Assembly (NCBI GenBank): GCA_014843695.1
Contig: CM026390.1
Location: 6,209,301-6,273,300, forward strand
From: Archivesica marissinica
Taxonomy: Eukaryota > Mollusca > Bivalvia > Venerida > Vesicomyidae
Direction: 5' to 3'
Length of the DNA: 64,000 nucleotides
Positions 1-10,500 of the stretch are shown here, one piece after another; positions within the stretch are counted from its first letter, which is position 1, and every line of letters starts with the position of its first letter. The notes under the pieces were generated by a model. That model was not told the DNA's origin. It made no database searches and saw only the letters and a program-made list of their open reading frames with translations. Both the position numbers and the translations under genes were made by a program.

Positions 1-124
1 CATCTACACTCAGTGTGAGTGCCTCGTGCATCTACTCAGTGTGAGTGAGTTCCTCGTACATCTACACACAGTGTGAGTGAGTTCCTCGTACATCTACACT
101 CAGTGTAAGTGCCTCGTGCAACAG
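1..124. repeat. Short tandem array, about 30-bp unit
   Basis: Four degenerate units of 28-34 bp begin with CATCTACACTCAGTGTGAGT and end with CCTCGTG or CCTCGTA. The array runs off the left edge, so its full size is unknown. It lies in a PARN intron, ending about 27 bp from the splice donor at 151. Confidence 0.85.
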
Positions 125-150
125 TTAACGGAGGTATTACACGTACTTAC

Positions 151-207
151 ACTTTGTGATATCATCTTTATAACTTGGGTAAATCCTACTGCAGCATCTA
201 CTTCAGC
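151..207 (-). CDS. PARN: PARN exon (linker after R3H, before the third catalytic Asp)
   Basis: This 57-nt exon encodes AEVDAAVGFTQVIKMISQS, matching the PARN segment just before the GK-V-GHNM motif that carries the next catalytic Asp, which should lie beyond the left edge. The minus-strand acceptor TTTGTAACAG precedes 207 and the donor GTAAGTACG follows 151. It joins in phase 0 to the exon ending at 3291. It is the leftmost exon visible, so the gene is incomplete in this window. Confidence 0.88.
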
Positions 208-228
208 CTGTTACAAACGAGAGATAAA

Positions 229-612
229 TAGGTTAGGAATATCCCCAGACACAACTTTAACCCTAACCCTAGGTTAGGAGTATCCCCAGACACAACTTTA
301 ACGCTAACCTGTGTGTTTTGTGGGTGTTGTGGTTCCAGACACATTTAACCTAACCTAGGTTAGGAGTATCCCAGACAAACTTTAACCTAACCGTAGGGTA
401 TCAGACACAACTTTCCCTACCTAGGTTAGGAGATCCCCGCAAAAAGTTAGACAACCCTAGGTTAGGGTACCCAGACACAACTTTAACCCTAACCCTAGGT
501 TATGAGTATCCCCAGACACAACTTTAACCCTAACCCTAGGTTAGGAGTATCCCCAGACACAACTTTAACCCTAACCCTAGGTTAGGAATATCCCCAGACA
601 CAACTTTAACTT
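229..612. repeat. About 41-bp tandem array rich in AACCCTAACCCTAGGTTAGG
   Basis: About nine partly decayed units of the form GGTTAGGAGTATCCCCAGAC plus ACAACTTTAACCCTAACCC. Each contains CCCTAACCCTA directly followed by the inverted TAGGTTAGG, so it holds telomere-like hexamers in both orientations. It sits in a PARN intron about 22 bp from the acceptor of the exon at 207. Confidence 0.85.
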
Positions 613-1403
613 GGATCAGACTCATGTTGTGTAATACTGGAAGCAGTCTATTGATACATACCTAGATCACAGACTCATGTTCTGTAATACTGGAAGCAGT
701 CTATTGATACATACCTAGATCACAGACTCATGTTGTGTAATACTGGAAGCAGTCTATTGATACATACCTAGATCACACACTCATGTTCTGTAATACTGGA
801 AGCAGTCTATTGATACATACCTAGATCACACACTCATGTTCTGTAATACTGGAAGCAGTCTATTGATACATACCTAGATCACAGACTCATGTTCTGTAAT
901 ACTGGAAGCAGTCTATTGATACATACCTAGATCACAGACTCATGTTCTGTAATACTGGAAGCAGTCTATTGATACATACCTAGATCACACACTCATGTTC
1001 TGTAATACTGGAAGCAGTCTATTGATACATACCTAGATCACAGACTCATGTTCTGTAATACTGGAAGCAGTCTATTGATACATACCTAGATCACAGACTC
1101 ATGTTCTGTAATACTGGAAGCAGTCTATTGATACATACCTAGATCACAGACTCATGTTCTGTAATACTGGAAGCAGTCTATTGATACATACCTAGATCAC
1201 ACACTCATGTTCTGTAATACTGGAAGCAGTCTATTGATACATACCTAGATCACAGACTCATGTTCTGTAATACTGGAAGCAGTCTATTGATACATACCTA
1301 GATCACAGACTCATGTTCTGTAATACTTGAAGCAGTCTATTAATACATACCTAGATCACACACTCATGTTGTGTAATACTTGAAGCAGTCTATTAATACA
1401 TAA
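613..1403. repeat. 53-bp tandem array (about 15 copies)
   Basis: The unit contains GATCACAGACTCATGTTCTG and GGAAGCAGTCTATTGATAC; spacing between identical positions (665, 718 and so on) is 53 bp. Copies differ at a few sites (CAGACTC or CACACTC, TTCTG or TTGTG). On the PARN sense (minus) strand every unit has a donor-like GATCTAG|GTATGT and an upstream TTCCAGTATTACAG, but no recognisable exon is present. Confidence 0.92.
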
Positions 1404-3286
1404 TATTGCTTGTCTAGGCTAACGGTTGAAAGTTGCAAATATTGCTTGTCTAGGCTAACTGTTGAACAATATTTGCTTGTCTAGGCTAATGGTTGAACGT
1501 TGCAAATATTGCTTGTCTAGGCTAACTGTTGAATGTTGCAAATATTGATTTTCTAGGCTAACGGTTGAAAGTTGCAAATATTGCTTGTCTAGGCTAACGG
1601 TTGAACATTGCAAATATTGTTTGTCTAGGCTAACGGTTGAACATTGCAAATATTGCTTGTCTAGGCTAACGGTTGAACGTTGCAAACTTTTCTAGGCTAA
1701 TGGTTGAACGTTGCAAATATTGCTTGTCTAAGCTAACTGTTGAACGTTGCAAGCTTGTCTAGGCTAACGGTTGAACATTACAAGCTTTTCTAGGCTAACG
1801 GCTGAACGTTGCAAATATTGCTTGTCTAGACTAACTGTTGAACATTGCAAGCTTGTCTAGGCTAACAGTTGAACGTTGCAAGCGTGTCTAGGCTAACTGT
1901 TGAACGTTGCAAATATTGATTGTCTAGGCTAACGGTTGAACGTTGCAAATATTGATTGTCTAGGCTAACGGTTGAACGTTGCAAATATTGCTTGTCTAGG
2001 CTAACGGCTGAACATTGCAAATATTGCTTGTCTAGGCTAACGGCTGAACGTTGCAAGCTTGTCTAGGCTAACGGTTGAACATTGCAAGCTTGTCTAGGCT
2101 AACGGTTGAACGTTGCAAGCTTGTCTAGGCTAACGGTTGAACATTGCAAGCTTGTCTAGGCTAACGGTTGAACATTGCAAGCTTGTCTAGACTAACTGTT
2201 AAATGTTGCAAGCTTGCCTAGGCTAACGGTTGAACGTTGCAAGCTTGTCTAGGCTAACGGTTGAACGTTGCAAATATTGCTTGTCTAGGCTAACGGTTGA
2301 ACGTTGCAAATATTGCTTGTCTAGGCTAATGGTTGAACGTTGCAAGCTTGTCTAGGCTAATGGTTGAACATTGCTAATATTGCTTGTCTAGGCTAACTGT
2401 TGAACGTTGCAAGCTTGTCTAGGCTAACAGTTGAACATTGCAAGCTTGTCTAGGCTAACTGTTGAGCGTTGCAAGCTTGTCTAGGCTAACTGTTGAACGT
2501 TGCAAGCTTGTCTAGGCTAACAATTGAACGTTGCAAGCTTGTCTAGGCTAACGGTTGAATGTTGCAAGCTTGTCTAGGCTAACGGTTGAACGTTGCAAGC
2601 TTGTCTAGGCTAAGAGTTGAACATTGCAAGCTTGTCTAGACTAACAGTTGAATGTTGCAAGCTTGTCTAGGCTAACGGTTGAAGGTTGCAAGCTTGTCTA
2701 GGCTAATGGTTGAACATTGCAAGCTTGTCTAGGCTAACGGTTGAAGGTTGCAAGCTTGTCTAGGCTAATGGTTGAACATTGCAAGCTTGTCTAGCTAACG
2801 GTTGAATGTTGCAAGCTTGCCTAGGCTAACGGTTGAATGTTGCAAGCTTGTCTAGGCTAACAGTTGAACATTGCAAGCTTGTCTAGGCTAACAGTTGAAC
2901 GTTGCAAGCTTGTCTAGGCTAACGGTTGAAGGTTGCAAGCTTGTCTAGGCTAACGGTTGAACATTGCAAGCTTGTCTAGGCTAACGGTTGAACGTTGCAA
3001 GCTTGTCTAGACTAACTGTTAAATGTTGCAAGCTTGCCTAGGCTAACGGTTGAACGTTGCAAGCTTGTCTAGGCTAACGGTTGAACGTTGCAAGCTTGTC
3101 TAGGCTAACGGTTGAACGTTGCAAGCTTGTCTAGGCTAACGGTTGAACGTTGCAAGCTTGTCTAGGCTAACGGTTGAACGTTGCAAGCTTGTCTAGGCTA
3201 ACGGTTGAACGTTGCAAGCTTGTCTAGGCTAATGGTTGAACGTTGCAAGCTTGTCTAGGCTAACGGTTGAACGTTGCAAATATTGC
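1404..3286. repeat. 31/36-bp mixed-length tandem array
   Basis: Units share GCTAACGGTTGAACGTTGCA and end either in AGCTTGTCTAG (31 bp) or AATATTGCTTGTCTAG (36 bp). The long form dominates at the left and the short form at the right. The short form carries a HindIII palindrome. The array ends about 5 bp from the PARN splice donor at 3291. The open frames at 1455-1685 and 1862-2056 are by-products of the repeat. Confidence 0.93.
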
Positions 3287-3290
3287 GTAC

Positions 3291-3417
3291 CAGATCTTGA
3301 TTGTGCTTGCTCTCCTCTATTCTTTTCATCTCGTCCTCGCCCGTAACCTTGGTAACAACAATATATCTCTGTTTGTTATCCCCAGTCTTACTCTGTACGT
3401 GGATAGCACGGCCATGT
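3291..3417 (-). CDS. PARN: PARN exon (R3H domain, second half)
   Basis: The 127-nt exon reads HGRAIHVQSKTGDNKQRYIV and continues with an acidic/basic tail ending in NQDL. It aligns with the PARN R3H-domain stretch KGIHVET...ERYIVISKV and the charged helix after it. The minus-strand acceptor TTTTTTCCAG precedes 3417 and the donor GTACGC follows 3291. It begins with the last base of a codon split with the 5438-5542 exon and ends in phase 0. The R3H domain binds RNA and helps PARN hold its poly(A) substrate. Confidence 0.93.
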
Positions 3418-3573
3418 CTGGAAAAAATACAAGATCAAATAATGATAACAAACAGTGCACACACACATGGCAAGAAGATACGAGCAAGGTCCTCACCTAA
3501 TACACTACTTATATATGCAAAGCAACATGAACGTGGCATTCAATATGAATTTGTGAGTGAAGAAGAGTATGAA

Positions 3574-3799
3574 GCACGTTCGCTTCATGTGCGAACAGGC
3601 CCGGAGTTCGAGCCCCGCTGGAGCCGTTACGAGTGTGCCCTTAGGCAAGGCATTTAAATTCCACACTGCCTCTTCTCTCTCCCTCGTGGCGATGGATTCC
3701 ATCAGGAATGAAGTCTCGAGAGTAATTAATATAAGTTGTAATAATTTGTTTCGCTAATAACTTGTTTCGCAATAGAGCTAAAATAAATTTGTATAAACT
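3574..3799 (+). mobile_element. tRNA-derived SINE with 14-bp target-site duplications
   Basis: The insert is bounded by the direct repeat AAGAAGAGTATGAA at 3560-3573 and 3800-3813. It starts in an anticodon-arm-like hairpin (TTCGC, loop TTCATGT with CAT, GCGAA) followed by the B-box-like GAGTTCGAGCC, so it resembles a 5'-truncated tRNA(Met)-type head. The body contains GGCAAGGCATTTAAATTCCA and the AT-rich tail contains two copies of TTGTTTCGC. It lies in the PARN intron between 3417 and 5438. Confidence 0.75.
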
Positions 3800-4168
3800 A
3801 AGAAGAGTATGAAATTACGAAGGAATTACGAAGGCATCAGTTGATACTGAAATACTGAAATCCAACCTTTAACATGCCTGTGTTGGAAGCTTGAATTATG
3901 CTCTTGGGTGATATTAATGTGTTGCATCTAAAGATCGTCGACGAACACGAACACACATTTAAATATTAATTTGTTTGCACCTCCCTTTAACAGAGTAAAA
4001 ATTCTATTATTTTAAGATTTTTATCAACAGGATAGAATTCTATTTATAACAAATCCTTATAGTTTCAATACTTGTGTTAAATGTTGCTTAATTATTTAAT
4101 GATATACCTTTGGAGTCCCTGTAAGGGCACTCACTTTTTCAAATGAAATGCGTTGTAAATAAAAGAAT
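3800..4168. other. Unique AT-rich intron sequence
   Basis: Apart from the SINE target-site duplication at its left edge, I see no gene, repeat or conserved motif in this part of the PARN intron. Confidence 0.6.
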
Positions 4169-4370
4169 GATCTGTAGTCCAGTGGTTAACACGTTGGACT
4201 GGTAATCCAGGGATCGCACGTTTGATCCCCGTCTGACCCTAATAAAATTAACAGACTTTCAGATGGGACTTTAAACCGAGGTCTTGTGTCGGTGCCTTAC
4301 ACCTAAAATGACTAATCTCTTCAGGAGGCGTCGCTCATATGGTCAACCGGTAGCGACGATAAATAAACGT
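4169..4370 (+). mobile_element. tRNA(Thr)-like SINE
   Basis: The head folds like a tRNA. A-box GTGGTTAACACGTTGG is followed by an anticodon arm TTGGA/CTGGTAA/TCCAG (anticodon GGT, Thr-like) and B-box GTTTGATCCCC. The body AGATGGGACTTTAAACCGAG continues to about 4370. A tRNA head plus an unrelated body is the SINE structure, so this is not called a functional tRNA. It lies just beside the 92-bp exon-derived array. Confidence 0.72.
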
Positions 4371-4378
4371 AAAACACA

Positions 4379-5512
4379 CAAGGTAGCAATGATACTGTCT
4401 CGTGGTACTATAGTCTATTTCTTACCTTGCCTGTAGTGTCTGGTATGTAAGTTTCCTCTGGAATCCTGTACAAGGTAACAGTGATAATGACTCATGGTAC
4501 TATAGTCTATTTCTTACTTTGCCTGTAGTGTCTGGTATGTAAGTTTCCTCTGGAATCCTGTACAAGGTAACAGTGATAATGTCTCATGGTACTATAGTCT
4601 ATTTCTTACTTTGCCTGTAGTGTCTGGTATGTAAGTTTCCTCTGGAATCCTGTACAAGGTAACAGTGATAATGTCTCATGGTACTATAGTCTATTTCTTA
4701 CTTTGCCTGTAGTGTCTGGTATGTAAGTTTCCTCTGGAATCCTGTACAAGGTAACAGTGATAATGTCTCATGGTACTATAGTCTATTTCTTACTTTGCCT
4801 GTAGTGTCTGGTATGTAAGTTTCCTCTGGAATCCTGTACAAGGTAACAGTGATACTGTCTCGTGGTACTATAGTCTATTTCTTACTTTGCCTGTAGTGTC
4901 TGGTATGTAAGTTTCCTCTGGAATCCTGTACAAGGTAACAGTGATAATGTCTCGTGGTACTATAGTCTATTTCTTACTTTGCCTGTAGTGTCTGGTATGT
5001 AAGTTTCCTCTGGAATCCTGTACAAGGTAACAGTGATAATGTCTCGTGGTACTATAGTCTATTTCTTACTTTGCCTGTAGTGTCTGGTATGTAAGTTTCC
5101 TCTGGAATCCTGTACAAGGTATCAATGATACTATCTCGTGGTACTATAGTCTATTTCTTACCTTGCCTGTAGTGTCTGGTATGTAAGTTTCCTCTGGAAT
5201 CCTGTACAAGGTAACAGTGATAATGTCTCGTGGTACTATAGTCTATTTCTTACTTTGCCTGTAGTGTCTGGTATGTAAGTTTCCTCTGGAATCCTGTACA
5301 AGGTAACAGTGATAATGTCTCGTGGTACTATAGTCTATTTCTTACTTTGCCTGTAGTGTCTGGTATGTAAGTTTCCTCTGGAATCCTGTACAAGGTAACA
5401 GTGATAATGTCTCGTGGTACTATAGTCTATTTCTTACTTTGCCTGTAGTGTCTGGTATGTAAGTTTCCTCTGGAATCCTGTACAAGGTAACAGTGATAAT
5501 GTCTCGTGTTCA
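4379..5512. repeat. 92-bp array of PARN exon 3' end plus splice donor (12 copies)
   Basis: Identical positions recur every 92 bp at 4441, 4533, 4625 and on to 5453. On the minus strand each unit is the last 70 nt of the PARN exon 5438-5542 (from ACGAGACATTATCACTG through CAGACACTACAGGCAA) followed by 22 nt of intron beginning GTAAGAAATAG. Every unit therefore repeats a real 5' splice site. Most copies read CAAA|GTAAG; the distal copy near 4423 and one near 5160 read CAAG|GTAAG. The right-most copy is the true exon end. Codon frame is not kept between units (92 is not a multiple of 3). Confidence 0.95.
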
Positions 5513-5542
5513 CCAGACTCCAGAAACTTCTCAACCTTCTTG
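5438..5542 (-). CDS. PARN: PARN exon (start of R3H domain), parent of the 92-bp array
   Basis: This 105-nt exon completes a split codon and then encodes [19 protein letters not shown], then [15 protein letters not shown]. This matches the PARN segment ending in the R3H signature [13 protein letters not shown]. The acceptor ACTTTATAG precedes 5542, and the first available donor is GTAAGAA after 5438. If a downstream copy of the donor were used, reading through meets TAA three bases past this exon end. The last 70 nt are repeated twelve-fold into the following intron. Confidence 0.92.
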
Positions 5543-5577
5543 CTATAAAGTACAACTAATAATTAATTCAACAATAA

Positions 5578-6075
5578 CAAGGACGGTTATATGTAATACA
5601 TTGAAGGTAGGACGGTTGCATGTAATACATTGAAGGTAGGAGGGTTGTATGTAATACAATGAAGGTAGGATTACATTGAAGGTAGAACGTTGTATGTAAT
5701 ACATTGAAGGTAGGACGGTTGTATGTAATACATTGAAGGTAGGACGGTTGTATGTAATACATTGAAGGTAGGACGGTTGTATGTAATACATTGAAGGTAG
5801 GACGGTTGTATGTAATACATTGAAGGTAGGACGGTTGTATGTAATACATTGAAGGTAGGATGGTTGTATGTAATACATTGAAGGTATGGTTGTATGTAAT
5901 ACATTGAAGGTAGGACGGTTGTATGTAATACATTGAAGGTAGAACAGTTGTATGTAATACATTGAGGTAGGACGGTTGTATGTAATACATGTAATACATT
6001 GAATGTAGGATGGTTGTATGTAATACATTGAAGGTAGGACGGTTGTATGTAATACATTGAAGGTAGGAAGGTTGT
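5578..6075. repeat. 29-bp tandem array
   Basis: About 17 units of GGTAGGACGGTTGTATGTAA plus TACATTGAA, with a few truncated copies. It lies in a PARN intron about 36 bp from the acceptor of the 5438-5542 exon. Three overlapping minus-strand open frames of 140-181 codons here are repeat artefacts. Confidence 0.92.
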
Positions 6076-6269
6076 AGGTTTGATCCAAACCATGGTTGTA
6101 AATAAATAGTATGCCCCTTTTATGCAGTTATTTCAATATAGACAAATCACGGTAGTCACGGACTTCTAGTTACAGACTTCTAGTTACGAACTTAGGTGCA
6201 AAATGATGACTAGATGTGTGAAGTTATTTGATGAACATTCCAGTGGTTTCAAAGATATGACTACGTCCT

Positions 6270-6990
6270 ACAATTGGTACAGCTAGTCGATCTGCACGTA
6301 ATGTATCACATGGAATACGTCGTACACTTGGTACAGCTAATCGATCTGCACGTAATATTATCACATGAACTAGAGTGCCATGAAGGCCATAGATTGCTCA
6401 CTTGGTACAGCTAGTCGATCTGCACGTAATATATCACATGAACAAGAGTGCCATGAAGGCCATAGATTGCTCACTTGGTACAGCTAGTCGATCTGCACGT
6501 AATATATCACATGCACAAGAGTGCCATGAAGGCCATAGATTGCTCACTTCGTATAGCTAGTCGATCTGCATGTAATGTATCACATGAACTAGAGTGCCAT
6601 GAAGGCCATAGATTGCTCACTTGGTACAGCTAGTCGATCTGCACGTAATATATCACATGAACAAGAGTGCCATGAAGGCCATAGATTGCTCACTTGGTAC
6701 AGCTAGTCGATCTGCACGTAATATATCACATGCACAAGAGTGCCATGAAGGCCATAGATTGCTCACTTCGTATAGCTAGTCGATCTGCATGTAATGTATC
6801 ACATGAACTAGAGTGCCATGAAGGCCATAGATTGCTCACTTGGTACAGCTAGTCGATCTGCACGTAATATATCACATGAACAAGAGTGCCATGAAGGCCA
6901 TAGATTGCTCACTTGGTACAGCTAGTCGATCTGCACATAATATATCACATGAACAAGAGTGCCATGAAGGCCATAGATTGCTCACTTGAG
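6270..6990. repeat. 73-bp tandem array with a 219-bp higher-order period
   Basis: The unit contains CATAGATTGCTCACTTGGTA and CAGCTAGTCGATCTGCACGT; spacing is 73 bp (6388, 6461 and on). A variant unit with TCACTTCGTATAGC recurs at 6541 and 6760, exactly three units (219 bp) apart, so blocks of three were duplicated together. It is in a PARN intron. Confidence 0.9.
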
Positions 6991-7255
6991 TAGAAACGCT
7001 CAAAGGGTTATATAAACATGCCAGTGTTTGGGAAGTATGCACATTCGTTTTTATTATTAGTAAACACATATATACATCATACATACATCCGTGTCAAGGA
7101 TTCATTTAATATTATTTAAGGTCTCTGTATGTACTGATATTATTCTTAGAATTATAGTTCTAAGCTAAACAAAATTAACCTAGAATTTCTAGTGAGCAAA
7201 AAATAAATGTGTTTGGAATTTTTGTTTTGTAGAATTTCATGTTGGCTGTACTTAC

Positions 7256-7494
7256 CATATACTATCTACAAATTCTTGTTGTTCAGGTGGCACAACGACC
7301 GGCCCCTTAACAACCCCTCCAGGCTGGGACCCTCCACTAGGAGACATAAATGCTGGTGATGCAAACACTTCATGTTTCTTGACAACCTGTTCCCTAAGCC
7401 TGGCCTCATCTACAGGGCGGAGGTAGGATATACCCTCACCGATCCATTTGTTGAAGTCAAATCCTTGGTTCATCAGAAAGTTCATGCTAGAACT
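7256..7494 (-). CDS. PARN: PARN exon (nuclease domain to R3H junction)
   Basis: The 239-nt exon begins SSSMNFLMNQGFDFNKWIGE and continues GISYLRPVDEARLREQV. It closely follows human PARN (QSSSIDFLANQGFDFNKVF, then GIPYLNQEEERQLREQ). A variable loop rich in Gly and Pro follows, then PEQQEFVDSI. The acceptor TGATCTTGCAG precedes 7494 and the donor GTAAGTACAG follows 7256. It ends with two bases (TG) of a codon completed by C at 5542, so the frame is kept. PARN is a DEDD-family 3'-5' exonuclease that removes poly(A) tails; this segment belongs to its nuclease fold. Confidence 0.96.
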
Positions 7495-7505
7495 CTGCAA
7501 GATCA

Positions 7506-10500
7506 ATTCTACAGATCATATATCAACAGTCAGGTCATGGAATACTACAGATCATATATCAACAGTCCGGTCATGGAATACTACAGATCATATATCAACA
7601 GTCCGGTCATGGAATACTACAGATCATATATCAACAGTCAGGTCATGGAATACTACAGATCATATATCAACAGTCCGGTCATGGAATACTACAGATCATA
7701 TATCAACAGTCCGGTCATGGAATAATATAGATCATATATCAACAGTAGGTCATGGAATACTATATATCATATATCAACAGTCCGGTCATGGAATACTACA
7801 GATCATATATCAACAGTCCGGTCATGGAATACTACAGATCATATATCAACAGTAGGTCATGGAATACTACAGATCATATATCAACAGTCCGGTCATGGAA
7901 TACTACAGATCATATATCAACAGTCCGGTCATGGAATACTACAGATCATATATCAACAGTCCGGTCATGGAATACTATAGATCATATATCAACAGTCCGG
8001 TCATGGAATACTACAGATCATATATCAACAGTCCGGTCATGGAATACTACAGATCATATATCAACAATAGGTTAAGGAATACTACAGATCATATATCAAC
8101 AGTCCTGTCATGGAATACTACAGATCATATATCAACAGTCCGGTCATGGAATACTACAGATCATATATCAACAATAGGTCAAGGAATACTACAGATCATA
8201 TATCAACAGTCCGGTCATGGAATACTACAGATCATATATCAACAGTCCGGTCATGGAATACTACAGATCATATATCAACAGTCCGGTCATGGAATACTAC
8301 AGCTCATATATCAACAGTAGGTCATGGAATACTATAGATCATATATCAACAGTCAGGTCATGGAATACTACAGATCATATATAACAGTCCGGTCATGGAA
8401 TACTATAGATCATATATCAACAGTCCGGTCATGGAATACTATAGATCATATATCAACAGTCAGGTCATGGGACTTTTACAGATCATATATCAACAGTCCG
8501 GTCATGGAATACTATAGATCATATATCAACAGTCAGGTCATGGAATACGACAGATCATATATCAACAGTCCGGTCATGGAATACTACAGATCATATATCA
8601 ACAGTCCGGTCATGGAATACTACAGATCATATATCAACAGTCCGGTCATGGAATACTATAGATCATATATCAACAGTCCGGTCATGGAATACTATATATC
8701 ATATATCAACAGTCCGGTCATGGAATACTATAGATCATATATCAACAGTCCGGTCATGGAATACTATAGATCATATATCAACAGTCCGGTCATGGAATAC
8801 TATAGATCATATATCAACAGTCCGGTCATGGAATACTATAGATCATATATCAACAGTCCGGTCATGGAATACTACAGATCATATATCAACAGTCAGGTCA
8901 TGGAATACTACAGATCATATATCAACAGTCCGGTCATGGAATACTACAGATCATATATCAACAGTCCGGTCATGGAATACTATAGATCATATATCAACAG
9001 TCCGGTCATGGAATACTACAGATCATATATCAACAGTAGGTCAAGGAATACTACAGATCATATATCAACAATCCGGTCATGGAATACTACAGATCATATA
9101 TCAACAGTCCGGTCATGGAATACTATAGATCATATATCAACAGTCCGGTCATGGAATACTACAGATCATATATCAACAGTCCAGTCATGGAATACTACAG
9201 ATCATATATCAACAGTCCGGTCATGGAATACTACAGATCATATATCAACAGTAGGTCATGGAATACTACAGATCATATATCAACAGTCAGGTCATGGAAT
9301 ACTATAGATCATATATCAACAGTCCGGTCATGGAATACTACAGATCATATATCAACAGTCCGGTCATGGAATACTACAGATCATATATCAACAGTCCGGT
9401 CATGGAATACTACAGATCATATATCAACAGTCCGGTCATGGAATACTACAGATCATATATAAACAGTAGGTCATGGAATACTACAGATCATATATCAACA
9501 GTCCGGTCATGGAATACTACAGATCATATATCAACAGTCCAGTCATGGAATACTACAGATCATATATCAACAGTAGGTCATGGAATACTACAGATCATAT
9601 ATCAACAGTAGGTCATGGAATACTACAGATCATATATCAACAGTCGGTCATGGAATACTACAGATCATATATCAACAGTAGGTCATGGAATACTACAGAT
9701 CATATATCAACAGTAGGTCATGGAATACTACAGATCATATATCAACAGTAGGTCATGGAATACTACAGATCATATATCAACAGTAGGTCATGGAATACTA
9801 CAGATCATATATCAACAGTAGGTCATGGAATACTACAGATCATATATCAACAGTAGGTCATGGAATACTATAGATCATATATCAACAATCCGGTCATGGA
9901 ATACTACAGATCATATATCAACAATAGGTCAAGGAATACTATAGATCATATATCAACAATCCGGTCATGGAATACTACAGATCATATATCAACAATAGGT
10001 CAAGGAATACTACAGATCATATATCAACAGTAGGTCATGGAATACTACAGATCATATATCAACAATAGGTCATGGAATACTACAGATCATATATCAACAG
10101 TCCAGTCATGGAATACTATAGATCATATATCAACAATAGGTCATGGAATACTACAGATCATATATCAACAGTCCGGTCATGGAATACTACAGATCATATA
10201 TCAACAGTCCGGTCATGGAATACTATAGATCATATATCAACAGTCCGGTCATGGAATACTATAGATCATATATGAACAGTCCGGTCATGGAATACTATAG
10301 ATCATATATCAACAGTCCGGTCATGGAATACTATAGATCATATATCAACAGTCCGGTCATGGAATACTACAGATCATATATCAACAGTCAGGTCATGGAA
10401 TACTACAGATCATATATCAACAGTCCGGTCATGGAATACTACAGATCATATATCAACAGTCCGGTCATGGAATACTATAGATCATATATCAACAGTCCGG

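Noticed and set aside
1..124. Fourth clear donor-spanning array at the exon 151-207
   Set aside because: Units do not contain the exon end ACAAAGT or its donor on the minus strand; the GTAAGT seen in one unit lies on the other strand.
4169..4245. Functional tRNA-Thr gene
   Set aside because: A tRNA-like cloverleaf exists, but it runs straight into a SINE body with no terminator; acceptor stem not convincing.
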